Source: Flavobacterium psychrophilum (GTDB lineage: Bacteria; Bacteroidota; Bacteroidia; Flavobacteriales; Flavobacteriaceae). Taken from it: 64,000 bases of DNA. Below the pieces are notes generated by a model. The model did not search any database, was not told the DNA's origin, and saw only the letters and a list, made by a program, of their open reading frames with translations. Below are positions 44,710 to 54,133 of this stretch, one piece after another; the stretch's first letter is position 1, and every line of letters begins with the position of its first letter. The position numbers and the translations under genes are program-made. The DNA lies in assembly GCA_945874225.1 (NCBI GenBank), contig CAMCFT010000019.1, positions 1 to 64,000 of the forward strand, in the 5' to 3' direction.

Positions 44710-45839
44710 GAAAATTTATTTATCGCTTTATGATAGAGCTCCTCATACAAAGGCAGAATGTTTTCAATATCAAATTGCTTTGCTACTGATAACGCATTTT
44801 CTTTAAACTTATTTAAAGTAGTGGTGTCTTTCAAAATCCGTAAGGCATTTTCGGCCATTTCATCAGTATTGCCCACATCACTCAAATATCCTGAAACTCC
44901 ATCAAAATTCACCTCTGGCAAACCTCCCGAATTACTCGAAATCACAGGAACACTCCAAGCCATTGCTTCCAGCGCAGCAAGACCAAAACTTTCGGTTTCT
45001 GATGGCAACAAGAATAAATCCGTATAACTCAATATTTTATCAATTTCATTACTGTTCCCAAAAAAAATCACTTTGTCCAATATGCCTAATTCCTGACATA
45101 AATACTCTGCTTTTTCTTTTTCAGGTCCATCCCCTACCATCATTAATTTAGCAGGAATTTGTTGTTGAATTTTATAAAATATTTTAATCACGTCAGGAAT
45201 ACGTTTTACTTTTCTAAAATTACTAATGTGCGTAATAATTCGTTCCTTTTCTGTCGCCATTACTGAACGGTGGCAGGAAATACTAGGATCTATACTATTT
45301 TTATCCAATTCTATAAAATTAGGAATTACCTGGATTTCATTTTTAATATTGAATAATTTAATTGTATCCTCTTTTAAACTTTGTGAAACAGAAGTCACAA
45401 AATCAGATTTGTTGATACTGAATGTCACCGCAGTTTTATAGAAAGGATGGTTTCCCACTAAGGTAATATCGGTTCCGTGAAGCGTGGTTATCATTGGGAG
45501 ATTTATACCTTCATCCTTGAGCATTTGCTTTGCCATATAACCTGCATAAGCGTGAGGAATAGCATAATGCACATGAAGTAATTCGATTTTATACAACTTC
45601 ACCATGTCGACTAATTTGCTCGACAAAGCCAATTCATACGGCTGAAAATGAAACAAAGGATATTCCGGAACATTGACTTCGTGGTAATGCACATTTGGAT
45701 TCAACAATGCTAAACGAACAGGCTGACTGTAGGTAATAAAGTGAATTTCGTGACCACGACGAGCCAACTCAAGGCCCAATTCTGTAGCGACAACGCCACT
45801 TCCGCCAAAAGTTGGGTAACAAACAATTGCTATTTTCAT
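44706..45839 (-). CDS. bshA: N-acetyl-alpha-D-glucosaminyl L-malate synthase BshA
   Basis: 377 residues, GT-B glycosyltransferase family 4. MKIAIVCYPTFGGSGVVATELGLELARRGHEIHFIT, LLHVHYAIPHAYAGYMAKQML, TLHGTDITLVGNHPFYKTAVTFSINKSD and PSETESFGLAALEAMAWSVPVISSNSGGLPEV match BshA closely, the last being the donor E-x7-E motif. It joins GlcNAc from UDP-GlcNAc to L-malate, the first step of bacillithiol synthesis, the low-molecular-weight thiol of many Bacteroidota. bshB and bshC are not in the window. Confidence 0.95.
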   Translation of the reverse strand: MKIAIVCYPTFGGSGVVATELGLELARRGHEIHFITYSQPVRLALLNPNVHYHEVNVPEYPLFHFQPYELALSSKLVDMVKLYKIELLHVHYAIPHAYAGYMAKQMLKDEGINLPMITTLHGTDITLVGNHPFYKTAVTFSINKSDFVTSVSQSLKEDTIKLFNIKNEIQVIPNFIELDKNSIDPSISCHRSVMATEKERIITHISNFRKVKRIPDVIKIFYKIQQQIPAKLMMVGDGPEKEKAEYLCQELGILDKVIFFGNSNEIDKILSYTDLFLLPSETESFGLAALEAMAWSVPVISSNSGGLPEVNFDGVSGYLSDVGNTDEMAENALRILKDTTTLNKFKENALSVAKQFDIENILPLYEELYHKAINKFS

Positions 45840-45912
45840 AAATGAATTTTGAATGGACGAATTTAGGTAAATTTGAAATGAGTTTGGGGAAAATTGATAT
45901 TAAAATTCAAAT

Positions 45913-48900
45913 CTACTTTATAATTGCATCGTAAATCACTTCTTGAACTTGCTCTCTGATTTTTCCCTTCGCCAAGGAGTTTCCTGTATATTCAGGATAG
46001 GTTCGATTCGAAAGAAAAACATAAACCGTCTCTGTTTCTGGGTCAACCCAAGTCATTGTTCCCGTAAATCCGGTGTGCCCAAAACTGCTATCTGAAGTCG
46101 ATTTTGATGCTGGATTATCGATGCCTCGAGGTTTATTAAACCCTAATCCTCTAACATTTCCATCGGCACATAAATAACAGGTGTTAAATTCATCAAAGGT
46201 TTTGGATGAAAAATATTGAATACCTCCATAATTTCCTTTTTGCAAATACATTTGCATCATTTTGGCAATGTCCATAGCATTCGAAAACAATCCTGCGTGA
46301 CCTTGAACTCCGCCTTCAATAGCGGCACCTTGATCGTGAACATAGCCCTGCAAGGTTTGATGTCTATAATAATTGTCAACCTCTGTTGGTGCAATATCAC
46401 TTTTATTCCTTGTTTTCAAAGGATTAAAAAGGGAATTATTCATTCCTAAAGATTGGAAAAAATTATCCTGAACCAAAACATCTAATTTTTTTGATGTAAC
46501 TCTTTCAAGATATTCTTTCAAAATCATAAAAGTAAAATCACTGTATTTATACTTTTTTTCAGGTAATAATTTACTATCCACAATGATTTTCATAATCGTA
46601 TCGTGATAATCGTTTCTCACAAACATACTATCGGCAACTTGCTTTGAGAATAATTCGTTTGGAGTTTTCCTGTAATATTTTTCCAAAGGTCTTCCGGCGC
46701 TATCAATTGTGTTTTTATAAAAAGGAATAAAAGGTGTCAACTGCGAATTATGCAACAACAAATCTTTGAAATTGATATTGGATTTATTCGAACCTTTAAA
46801 CATTGGAACCATATCTCCTAAAGTGGTTTCTAAAGTAACTTTCCCTTTATCGTATTGTTGCATCACGTTTGGCAAAGTAGCAATCATTTTTGTTAAAGAA
46901 GCGACATCGTATAAGTCTGTCGTAGAAACCTTTTTTTCCTTGTCATAGGTTTGATATCCAAATGCTTTTTGATACACCACTTTTCCTTTTCTAGCCACAA
47001 GTACGACAATTCCCGGTGCAACTTTGTCCTCAATTGCTTTAGTAGCAATTTGTTCAATTTCTAAAAGTTTAGCAGGATTCATATCAACGTTTTCGGGAGA
47101 GGTGAAACCCAGACGATTAAGTCTTTCAGTTGGTAAACCATCATTTACCTTGAAGTTTGTATTTATGGAAACCGGTAATTTTCCTTTGGCTTCAATGGCT
47201 CCAAAAATAAGTTCAGCAGAAACAATCTGGGCAACATCAGAATTTTGATAGGAAACTATCAGTCCTTTTATATTGTCAAAATTTGTAATCGGCAATAACG
47301 AATACGGTTTTGCCAAAACATCCAGAATTACGTTGTTATTATTAGCCATTTCCTGCAGCCAAAGCAATTCGGTTTCGGTGAATTCCTGATTTTTCCATGC
47401 TTTATCCGATTTGTGAAAGCCAATAATAACGGTATTGAAATCTTTCAATTTTAGATTCAGACTGTCGATACTTTGGCTTGAAACTTCGGTGATTTCAGTA
47501 TATTTTTTTAGCGTCGAAACAAAGGAACTATTCTCATCATCGCCTAGTTTTACATAGGCAATTTTGTTGTTTTCCAAGTTTATTATTGGAAGAATATTCT
47601 CTTTGTTCTGTAAAACGGTAACGGCATTTTCAAACAATTGATATTGCAATGCTTCGTTTGAAGAAGGATTAATATCCTGAACTAAATTCGCAGTTTCGAT
47701 AGGTGCAAACTTATTTAAACCCGATTTAAATTTATAATGCAAAATCTTTTTCACGGAATGCGCTAAACGCTCTTCCGTAATACTATTCGTTTGATAAGCC
47801 GATAGGATTTTTTCAATTGCCATAGGAACATCTTCCGAACAAAGCAAAATATCATTTCCGGCAAGAAAGGCTAATAGGTCAATATCTCCCGGTTTTGGCG
47901 GAATACTATCAATAACTCTGTAATTACTGACTCCTTTCATTCCAAGAGCATCGGTAAAAATCAATCCATCAAATTCCATTTCATTCTGAAGCAGTTCAGT
48001 GACAACACTCTTAGAAATTGATGTTGGATAATTGGGTCTTGGATCTAAACTTGGGATATTAAGATGCCCTACCATCACTGAAACCAAGCCTTCGTCAAAC
48101 ATTCGTTTATAAGGATACAATTCAATTAAATCGATATGTTCCCCTGAAAGAGTAACCAGCGGAAGCGTTTTATGTGAATCTGTCGAAGTATCTCCGTGGC
48201 CAGGAAAATGTTTTCCAGTAGAAAATACTCCTTGATTCTGAACACCTTTCATCAAAGCAATCGCTCTTTCGGTAACATTTACTTTGCTTTCGCCAAAAGA
48301 TCGAAATCCGATTATTGGGTTTTTAGGATTTGTATTGATATCCAAAACTGGAGCAAAATTAAAATGAACGCCAATACGTTTACTTTCTTTGCCCATACAT
48401 TCGCCTACCTTTTCAACGAGTTTCAAATCCTGAACTGCACCAAGAGTCATATTCCAAGGATGTCGATAAGTAGAATCGAGTCGCATACTCAATCCCCATT
48501 CGGCGTCAATACCAATGAATAAAGGCGCTTTTGATTTTGATTGAAAACGATTAGTTAAATTTGCTTGTCGAACGGGTCCGCCTTGAAAGAAAATTAAACC
48601 ACCCACTTTATTTTCTGTAATTAGTTTTTCAACAGCATTAAAGTGAACGGAATCTTTATTCGAATACGCCGACACCATGAAAAGCTGTCCAATTTTTTCT
48701 TCTAAAGTTAAGTTGTTGTAAATACTATCGACCCAATGGGTTTCAGCATCAGAATCTTTGAAAAAGTTTTTCCGCTCTGATTTTAAATGAGGAATATAAA
48801 TTTCCTCATTTTCAGCAATGGCTGGCTTTTTGAAAGGAAGTTTTGATTTTTTTGTTGCACAATTGGTAAGTAAAAGCAACAAAAATAAAAAGCATCCAAT

Positions 48901-48921
48901 TTTGGTCAAAAAAAATTTCAT
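45913..48921 (-). CDS. GH3 beta-N-acetylhexosaminidase fused to serine beta-lactamase-like domain, lipoprotein
   Basis: 1002 residues. Lipoprotein signal (TNC, Cys21). Residues ~65-400 are a NagZ-type GH3 domain with the His/Asp loop KHFPGHGDTSTDSH (237-250) and nucleophile Asp324 in FTDALGMKG; residues ~420-600 form the GH3 C-terminal sandwich. Residues ~612-1002 are a class C beta-lactamase/esterase domain with SLTK (Ser675, Lys678), YSD (793-795) and HTG (949-951). Muropeptide or GlcNAc-glycoside cleavage joined to a serine hydrolase suggests cell-wall recycling outside the inner membrane. The fusion is a known Bacteroidota arrangement. Confidence 0.92.
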   Translation of the reverse strand: MKFFLTKIGCFLFLLLLLTNCATKKSKLPFKKPAIAENEEIYIPHLKSERKNFFKDSDAETHWVDSIYNNLTLEEKIGQLFMVSAYSNKDSVHFNAVEKLITENKVGGLIFFQGGPVRQANLTNRFQSKSKAPLFIGIDAEWGLSMRLDSTYRHPWNMTLGAVQDLKLVEKVGECMGKESKRIGVHFNFAPVLDINTNPKNPIIGFRSFGESKVNVTERAIALMKGVQNQGVFSTGKHFPGHGDTSTDSHKTLPLVTLSGEHIDLIELYPYKRMFDEGLVSVMVGHLNIPSLDPRPNYPTSISKSVVTELLQNEMEFDGLIFTDALGMKGVSNYRVIDSIPPKPGDIDLLAFLAGNDILLCSEDVPMAIEKILSAYQTNSITEERLAHSVKKILHYKFKSGLNKFAPIETANLVQDINPSSNEALQYQLFENAVTVLQNKENILPIINLENNKIAYVKLGDDENSSFVSTLKKYTEITEVSSQSIDSLNLKLKDFNTVIIGFHKSDKAWKNQEFTETELLWLQEMANNNNVILDVLAKPYSLLPITNFDNIKGLIVSYQNSDVAQIVSAELIFGAIEAKGKLPVSINTNFKVNDGLPTERLNRLGFTSPENVDMNPAKLLEIEQIATKAIEDKVAPGIVVLVARKGKVVYQKAFGYQTYDKEKKVSTTDLYDVASLTKMIATLPNVMQQYDKGKVTLETTLGDMVPMFKGSNKSNINFKDLLLHNSQLTPFIPFYKNTIDSAGRPLEKYYRKTPNELFSKQVADSMFVRNDYHDTIMKIIVDSKLLPEKKYKYSDFTFMILKEYLERVTSKKLDVLVQDNFFQSLGMNNSLFNPLKTRNKSDIAPTEVDNYYRHQTLQGYVHDQGAAIEGGVQGHAGLFSNAMDIAKMMQMYLQKGNYGGIQYFSSKTFDEFNTCYLCADGNVRGLGFNKPRGIDNPASKSTSDSSFGHTGFTGTMTWVDPETETVYVFLSNRTYPEYTGNSLAKGKIREQVQEVIYDAIIK

Positions 48922-49002
48922 TGGTTTTTTGTTTTAGAAAAAAACGACTTTCCGCTAAGCGGACTAAATTTTTTGTACTCAAACACTTTATAAAATTTAG
49001 CT

Positions 49003-49063
49003 ACGAATTACACTAATTTTCAATAATTTTTTAAAAATTAAAACCAGAATTTGTGTAATTCGT
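49003..49063. repeat. palindromic repeat between GH3 fusion gene and the 160-residue protein gene
   Basis: ACGAATTACAC (49003-49013) and GTGTAATTCGT (49053-49063) are perfect inverted repeats separated by 39 AT-rich bases; a second small hairpin TCCGC-TAA-GCGGA lies upstream near 48952-48964. Confidence 0.65.
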
Positions 49064-49103
49064 GTCTGAAATAATTAATTGGTATTAATAGAGGATAGTC
49101 TTT

Positions 49104-49586
49104 TTAGAAAAAACGACTGTGCCAACTATCCATAGCCGGGACTTCCCAAGACTCATTAAATTCTTCAATATTATTAACCAAATTATTAAAAACGATGGTG
49201 TTTTCAGTCACCGCTTTTTCTTTGGCCATTTTTTTGAAATCAATTAAAGATTTGTGTGCAATATGTTCACCGTTTTTGAAGGTAACGTTCATTTTATCCA
49301 ATAAATCTACGCTGTATTTTTGTTCCAACTTTTGAATAAATTGAACAGAAGAATCAATAGAACAACCTGTTGCTGCCTGCACATCTTGATTTACGGCAAT
49401 GATTATAAATCGATTGTATTTCAATTGATAAGAGGATTCAAGACCTACGCTGTGTGCTTCCCATTTGTCAAGAAAGGAAATTAAATCAGCTTCAATTTCA
49501 GAAAATTCTGCATCCGAAAATTTTCTGTTTGATTGGTAAATCCAGATTTTGGATTCTAGTGGTAAATTTTCAAAAGGAATTAGCAT
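49104..49586 (-). CDS. conserved Bacteroidota protein of unknown function
   Basis: 160 residues, no signal peptide or membrane helix; mixed alpha/beta. Features: IWIYQSNRKFSDAEF at the N-terminus, FLDKWEAHSVGLESSYQLKYNRFIIIAVNQ, and an ATGCSIDSSVQFIQKLEQKY stretch. I recall that homologues are often labelled ABC transporter ATPase in databases, but there is no Walker A, Walker B or signature motif, so that name is not supported. It precedes the MCE/amidase envelope genes and follows the HdrBC-like pair on the same strand (100 bp gap). Cytoplasmic, function unknown. Confidence 0.8.
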   Translation of the reverse strand: MLIPFENLPLESKIWIYQSNRKFSDAEFSEIEADLISFLDKWEAHSVGLESSYQLKYNRFIIIAVNQDVQAATGCSIDSSVQFIQKLEQKYSVDLLDKMNVTFKNGEHIAHKSLIDFKKMAKEKAVTENTIVFNNLVNNIEEFNESWEVPAMDSWHSRFF

Positions 49587-49603
49587 TTGATTTTAGATTT
49601 TAG

Positions 49604-49627
49604 CCCTTCGACTGCGCTCAGGGTGAC
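49604..49627. repeat. short dispersed palindrome (second copy of the CGACTGCGCTC family)
   Basis: CCCT-TCGACTGCGCTC-AGGG followed by TGAC, matching the core of the repeat at 31905-31948. Confidence 0.6.
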
Positions 49628-49686
49628 ATTTTTAATTTTTAATTTCTTCGACTATTAGGTATACCTCAGGTTGTAATTTTAATTAA

Positions 49687-50478
49687 TTATAAATCCTGAG
49701 CGTTTGCTATTAATTCGGCGATGTCCAATACTTTTATTGTGCCTTCATTTTCTTTGTTTTTGATTCCGTCAGTCATCATTGTATTACAAAAAGGACAAGC
49801 TGCGGCAATAATATCGGGTTTGGTTTCAAGAGCATCTTCGGTTCTTTCCACATTTATTTCTTTGCTGCCAGGTTCAGAGTCTTTAAACATTTGGGCTCCA
49901 CCAGCACCACAACATAATCCGTTGGCACGAGAACGCTTCATTTCGACCAATTCCATATCCAATTTTTGAATTAAATCACGGGGCGCTTCATAAACATTAT
50001 TTGCTCTTCCTAAATAACAAGGATCGTGAAAAGTAATTCTTTTTCCTTTGAATTGTCCGCCTTCGATAGTCAATCTACCATCGTCAAGCAAGGATTTCAG
50101 GAATTCTGTATGATGAAAAACTTCATATTTTCCACCTAATTCCGGGTATTCATTTTTCAAAGTATTGAAACAATGCGGACAGGCAGTAACAATTTTTTTT
50201 ACTTCGTAGGCATTCAGAACCTCGATATTTGTCATCGCCTGCATTTGGAAAAGGAACTCGTTTCCTGCTCGTTTTGCGGGATCACCAGAACAACTTTCTT
50301 CTGTGCCAAGAACCGCAAAGGAAACATTGGCTCGATTTAGAATTCGCACAAATGCTTTTGTGATTTTTTTAGCTCTGTCATCAAAACTTCCTGAACAACC
50401 CACCCAAAACAATACTTCTGGTTGCTTGCCCTGAGACAGCATTTCGGCCATTGTTGGTACTATTAAAACTTCTGACAT
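49687..50478 (-). CDS. CCG-domain iron-sulfur protein (HdrB/GlpC/LutA-like)
   Basis: 263 residues with two CCG domains: VTACPHCFNTLKNEYPELGG in the first and HDPCYLGRANN ... GLCCGAGGAQMF ... AACPFCNTMM in the second. Such domains bind a non-cubane 4Fe-4S cluster in heterodisulfide reductase HdrB/HdrD and in GlpC- and LutA-like proteins. It is encoded 49 bp after a HdrC-like membrane protein, so the two probably form a membrane redox complex. The electron donor and acceptor are unknown; disulfide or quinone chemistry is inferred from the family. Confidence 0.9.
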   Translation of the reverse strand: MSEVLIVPTMAEMLSQGKQPEVLFWVGCSGSFDDRAKKITKAFVRILNRANVSFAVLGTEESCSGDPAKRAGNEFLFQMQAMTNIEVLNAYEVKKIVTACPHCFNTLKNEYPELGGKYEVFHHTEFLKSLLDDGRLTIEGGQFKGKRITFHDPCYLGRANNVYEAPRDLIQKLDMELVEMKRSRANGLCCGAGGAQMFKDSEPGSKEINVERTEDALETKPDIIAAACPFCNTMMTDGIKNKENEGTIKVLDIAELIANAQDL

Positions 50479-50527
50479 AAATTTATATTGATTCGGTTAA
50501 TCGAATAACCAATTATACTATAAAATA

Positions 50528-51862
50528 TTAATTTTCGTTTTTCCAGTTCAATCGATCTTGCTGGTTGTATTGCCATGGCGCACCATTATTTTCGATATTG
50601 GTCATCATTGCATTAATTGGTGCTGGTGCAGCGCTTTGTTCCATTACTAAATACCGACGCATATCCATAATAATCGAAAGCGGACTAATATTTACTGGAC
50701 ATTCTTCGACACAAGCATTGCACGAAGTACACGCCCATAATTCTTCGGGTGTGATGTAATCGTTTAATAATGATTTGTTGTCTTGAACAAACACTCCTTT
50801 ATTAGCCTCAATATTTTTTCCCACTTCCTCTATTCTATCTCGGGTTGCCATCATAATTTTACGAGGCGATAATTTTTTTCCGGTAATATTCGCAGGACAA
50901 GAGGATGTACAACGACCACATTCGGTACACGTATAGGCATTCATTAATTGAACCCAATTCAAATCCTGAATATCACTTGCTCCAAACTTAGCTGGAACTG
51001 CATTTTCGTTTACTGGGGCTGTAGCATAAGGATCTGCATTTGGATCCATCATCATTTTTACCTCATTGGTAACAGATTCCAAATTATCAAGCTGCCCTTT
51101 TGGATTCAAATCAGCAAAAAAAGTATTTGGGAAAGCCAACAGAATATGAAGGTGTTTTGAAAAATACAAATAATTCATAAATATCAAAATTCCTATGATA
51201 TGCAACCACCAAAATAATTCATTCAAAAGCATCACAAATTCGCTGGAAACTCCATTAAATAAAGGTTCAATAAATTGACTTACAGGAAAACTTCCCGCTT
51301 TTATGAAATGAGAAAAACCTCCCGGAATGTTTTGCAAATGTAAATCCGAAGCGTTCATCAATAAAAATAGAGACATCAAAACGACTTCGAAATACAAGAT
51401 ATAATTCGCATCGTTTTTTGGGAAACCTGCCAAATCTTTGTTGGCAAACCGTTTTAATCTAATAATATTTCTTCTTGTCCAAAAAGTAAATACGGCAATC
51501 AAAACCAATAAAGCTAATATTTCAAAAGAACCAATAAGGACATCATATATAGTTCCTAAAGAGGAAAAAATTCTGTGAGTGCCAAATAATCCATCAATAA
51601 TGATTTCCAGCAATTCTATGTTAATGATTATAAATCCAGCGTAAACTATGATATGAAGCACTCCGGAAACTGGTCGTTTCACCATTTTTGATTGACCGAG
51701 AGCAATCATTGCCATGTTTTTCCAACGTGCTTTAGGATTGTCTTTGCGATTTACAGCTGCTCCAAGATTTATGTTTCTAACAATTTTTTTTATATTGGAA
51801 TAGAAATACCCAAATCCTAAAACCAGCAGTATTGCAAATAAAATATTATCTAAATAGCCCAT
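50528..51862 (-). CDS. membrane iron-sulfur protein (HdrC/NarI-like)
   Basis: 444 residues. Five or six transmembrane helices in the first ~240 residues (e.g. ILFAILLVLGFGYFY, VLHIIVYAGFIIINIELLEII, IHIIGILIFMNYLYF) resembling the NarI/HdrE heme-b module, with His residues in helices (GVLHIIVYAGF, LFWWLHIIG). Then two 4Fe-4S motifs: CTECGRCTSSCP (near 314) and CTSCNACVEECP (near 380). With the CCG-domain protein downstream it resembles HdrDE- or DsrMK-like complexes that connect a quinone pool with a thiol/disulfide or iron-sulfur partner. First gene of the pair; the MCE gene ends just upstream on the same strand (5 bp). Confidence 0.9.
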   Translation of the reverse strand: MGYLDNILFAILLVLGFGYFYSNIKKIVRNINLGAAVNRKDNPKARWKNMAMIALGQSKMVKRPVSGVLHIIVYAGFIIINIELLEIIIDGLFGTHRIFSSLGTIYDVLIGSFEILALLVLIAVFTFWTRRNIIRLKRFANKDLAGFPKNDANYILYFEVVLMSLFLLMNASDLHLQNIPGGFSHFIKAGSFPVSQFIEPLFNGVSSEFVMLLNELFWWLHIIGILIFMNYLYFSKHLHILLAFPNTFFADLNPKGQLDNLESVTNEVKMMMDPNADPYATAPVNENAVPAKFGASDIQDLNWVQLMNAYTCTECGRCTSSCPANITGKKLSPRKIMMATRDRIEEVGKNIEANKGVFVQDNKSLLNDYITPEELWACTSCNACVEECPVNISPLSIIMDMRRYLVMEQSAAPAPINAMMTNIENNGAPWQYNQQDRLNWKNEN

Positions 51863-51867
51863 AATTG

Positions 51868-52833
51868 CTAGTTTTTAACTTTTGAAACTGTATCATTTAC
51901 TGGTGCAACATAAGGCTTATTTTTCTTTCCAAAAACAGAGACATTTACATATCGGGTTGGATGAAGCCTTACGTCTTCTAATAACAATTCTAATTCTTTT
52001 GAAGTTTTCTCTAAATTATTATATAAGGCTTCGTCGTTTATCAATTTGCCCATTGTTCCCTTGCCGGCCTGCATTCCAGCCAACATTTTATCAACATTCT
52101 CCAATGTTTTTTGAAGATTTTTAGCAGTTTTCCCTAAATCGGCTTTGTTTAAAGAGTCCGATATTTTAGAAAAATCACTTGAAACTTTGTCCAGGTTGGT
52201 TACAACTCCTTTTATTCCTACTTTATTATCATCTAAAATTGTATTTATACTTGAAGACGCTTTGTGAAATTGCTCCATAGTTTTACTCAATTCAGACAAA
52301 CTAACTTTCAAATCTTGTTGTCCTTTATTATCTAAAACATTGTTTATTCCAATCAATAGATTGTCGGCATTCTTCATTAGCATCTCAAATTTTACCTGAA
52401 GCGGAAGCAGTTGCTTTTTTAAGGCTTCGGTTAAATCTAATTCAGCATTTCCTATGAGCATCTGACCATCAGCTGACACAGATTTGTCCTCAAGATTAGG
52501 ACGAATCGCAATTTGCTTTCCATCTATAAAACCGGGCTTATAAATGAGAGCTGTGCTGGTTTTAGAAATAGGAAAATCAGTTTTGAGTTGCAATTGAACC
52601 ATGAGTTTTCCTGTTTCTTTGTTCAAGGAAATCTTAGTTACTTTTCCCACTATCAAACCATTAATAGTAACCGATGCTGAAGGAGATAAACCTTCAACAT
52701 TGTTATATTCTACATAAAATGTTTTGTATTTATCTAAAAGGTCTTTTCCTTTTACAAAGCTGTAACCCCAAATAAAAAGTAAAATAGTCGAAATGACTAG
52801 TATGGCGGTTTTAATTTCTCGTGTTAATTTCAA
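51868..52833 (-). CDS. MlaD/MCE family lipid-transport protein
   Basis: 321 residues. One N-terminal transmembrane helix (KTAILVISTILLFIWGYSFVKG, ~8-29), then the MCE domain (KYKTFYVEYNNVEGLSPSASVTINGLIVGKVTKISL ... DLTEALKKQLLP, ~36-135), then a long helical part (135-290) with repeated pattern for a tube-like assembly. MCE proteins form periplasmic hexamers carrying lipids between inner and outer membranes. No MlaE/MlaF homologue is adjacent. It follows the amidase gene by 57 bp and precedes the HdrC-like gene by 5 bp. Confidence 0.9.
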   Translation of the reverse strand: MKLTREIKTAILVISTILLFIWGYSFVKGKDLLDKYKTFYVEYNNVEGLSPSASVTINGLIVGKVTKISLNKETGKLMVQLQLKTDFPISKTSTALIYKPGFIDGKQIAIRPNLEDKSVSADGQMLIGNAELDLTEALKKQLLPLQVKFEMLMKNADNLLIGINNVLDNKGQQDLKVSLSELSKTMEQFHKASSSINTILDDNKVGIKGVVTNLDKVSSDFSKISDSLNKADLGKTAKNLQKTLENVDKMLAGMQAGKGTMGKLINDEALYNNLEKTSKELELLLEDVRLHPTRYVNVSVFGKKNKPYVAPVNDTVSKVKN

Positions 52834-52890
52834 AATTCAAGTATATTTTTACAAATTTAATATAAAAATAATTAAAGTTGCAGTTATTAA

Positions 52891-54051
52891 TTATTTGATT
52901 GCGTCTTGCACACTAATCTTTTCTCCGTTTTTAAATGCAATTAAATAGGCAGAATCATACCCTTTAGATTTTGCTTCCTGCAAGAGTTTTTTTGCATTAT
53001 CGTAATCAGCAGTTTCTCCGTACATATACTTGTAAAGATTAGTTCCTGACTCAATTGAAATATCTTTCAATCCTTTAAAGTTACTTGGTGTCAATTCAAT
53101 TTTTTTTGAACTTGCTGAAAGTTGCACTTTAAATATAATACCAGTTGCATTATTTACAGCTTTTTTTGGAGTTGTAACCTCCAAGTTCGGTTTTAGTTTT
53201 GCCGATGTTGAAGTATCTTTTACCGGTTTTTCAATTATTTTTTGAGAAGGCCTTTCGGCATCGCTATCATTACCATCATTGCCAAAGTATTCATTTTTGT
53301 AGCTAACAATGGCATTTGCAATGGCTCGTGCGATTTCGTTTTGACCCTCTTCAGAATCTAATTCAGCACCTTCAGTAGGATTAGAAATAAATCCAGTTTC
53401 TATTAAAACTCTTGGCATATAAGCTTTGTGCAACACCATAAAAGGCGCTTGTTTTACTCCTCCGTGTCTTATTTTTTTACCTAAATCAGCAAATCCGTCT
53501 TCAATTTTGCTTGCCAATGAAATGCTGTTTTCTAAATATTCTTCAGCCATCAAGGTCATTCCTATCATCGTTTCAGGGGAATTGGGATCAAAACCTTCGT
53601 ATTTTTGTTTGTAATCTTTTTCTAAAGTAATAACGGAGTTCTCTTTTTTAGCCGCTTCAAGATTCGAAGCCACTTTACTCATCCCCATTACATAGGTTTC
53701 AGTTCCCACGCCTATTGGGTTTTTATTGGCATTGCAGTGAATGGAAACAAAAATATTGGCATCAGCCCGATTAGCAATATTGGCTCGTTCAATTAAATCA
53801 ATAAAAACATCTGTCTTACGAGTGTAAATCACATCAATTTTTGGATTCTGTTCTAATAATCTTCCTACTTTGAGAACTAGTGCTAAGTTTATATTTTTTT
53901 CGACATGACCATTATAAGTAGCTCCAAAATCGTGATCTCCATGACCTGCATCCAGAGTAACCTTGAAAATATTGGATTGACTAAAAGAAAGAAATGAAAC
54001 TAACGTTAAGAAAAAAGCAAATTGTAGTTTGATTTTATTTATTCTATACAT
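52891..54051 (-). CDS. N-acetylmuramoyl-L-alanine amidase (Amidase_3) with C-terminal SPOR-like domain
   Basis: 386 residues. Signal peptide (to about residue 24, SFSQ). Zinc amidase domain (~30-265): TLDAGHGDHDFGA (His37), GHVEKNINLAL (Glu51), FVSIHCNANKN (third ligand His) and RVLIETGFISNPTEG (catalytic Glu). A Ser/Thr/Lys-rich linker, then ~75 residues with SPOR-like character (FKVQLSASSKKIELTPSNFKGL...YDNAKKLLQEAKSKGYDSAYLIAFKNGEKISVQDAI), which would bind denuded septal peptidoglycan. Splits peptidoglycan during cell separation. Divergent from lptD with 50-130 bp between the starts. Confidence 0.93.
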   Translation of the reverse strand: MYRINKIKLQFAFFLTLVSFLSFSQSNIFKVTLDAGHGDHDFGATYNGHVEKNINLALVLKVGRLLEQNPKIDVIYTRKTDVFIDLIERANIANRADANIFVSIHCNANKNPIGVGTETYVMGMSKVASNLEAAKKENSVITLEKDYKQKYEGFDPNSPETMIGMTLMAEEYLENSISLASKIEDGFADLGKKIRHGGVKQAPFMVLHKAYMPRVLIETGFISNPTEGAELDSEEGQNEIARAIANAIVSYKNEYFGNDGNDSDAERPSQKIIEKPVKDTSTSAKLKPNLEVTTPKKAVNNATGIIFKVQLSASSKKIELTPSNFKGLKDISIESGTNLYKYMYGETADYDNAKKLLQEAKSKGYDSAYLIAFKNGEKISVQDAIK

Positions 54052-54133
54052 AAATCTAAAAGTTAATTTAATTAAAACACTAAGGTTATAAATTTATTAA
54101 TTGATTATTTTTGACAAAAATTTATATGTAAGT

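Noticed and set aside
49104..49586. ABC transporter ATPase
   Set aside because: No Walker A, Walker B or signature motif and only 160 residues; the common database label is not supported by the sequence.
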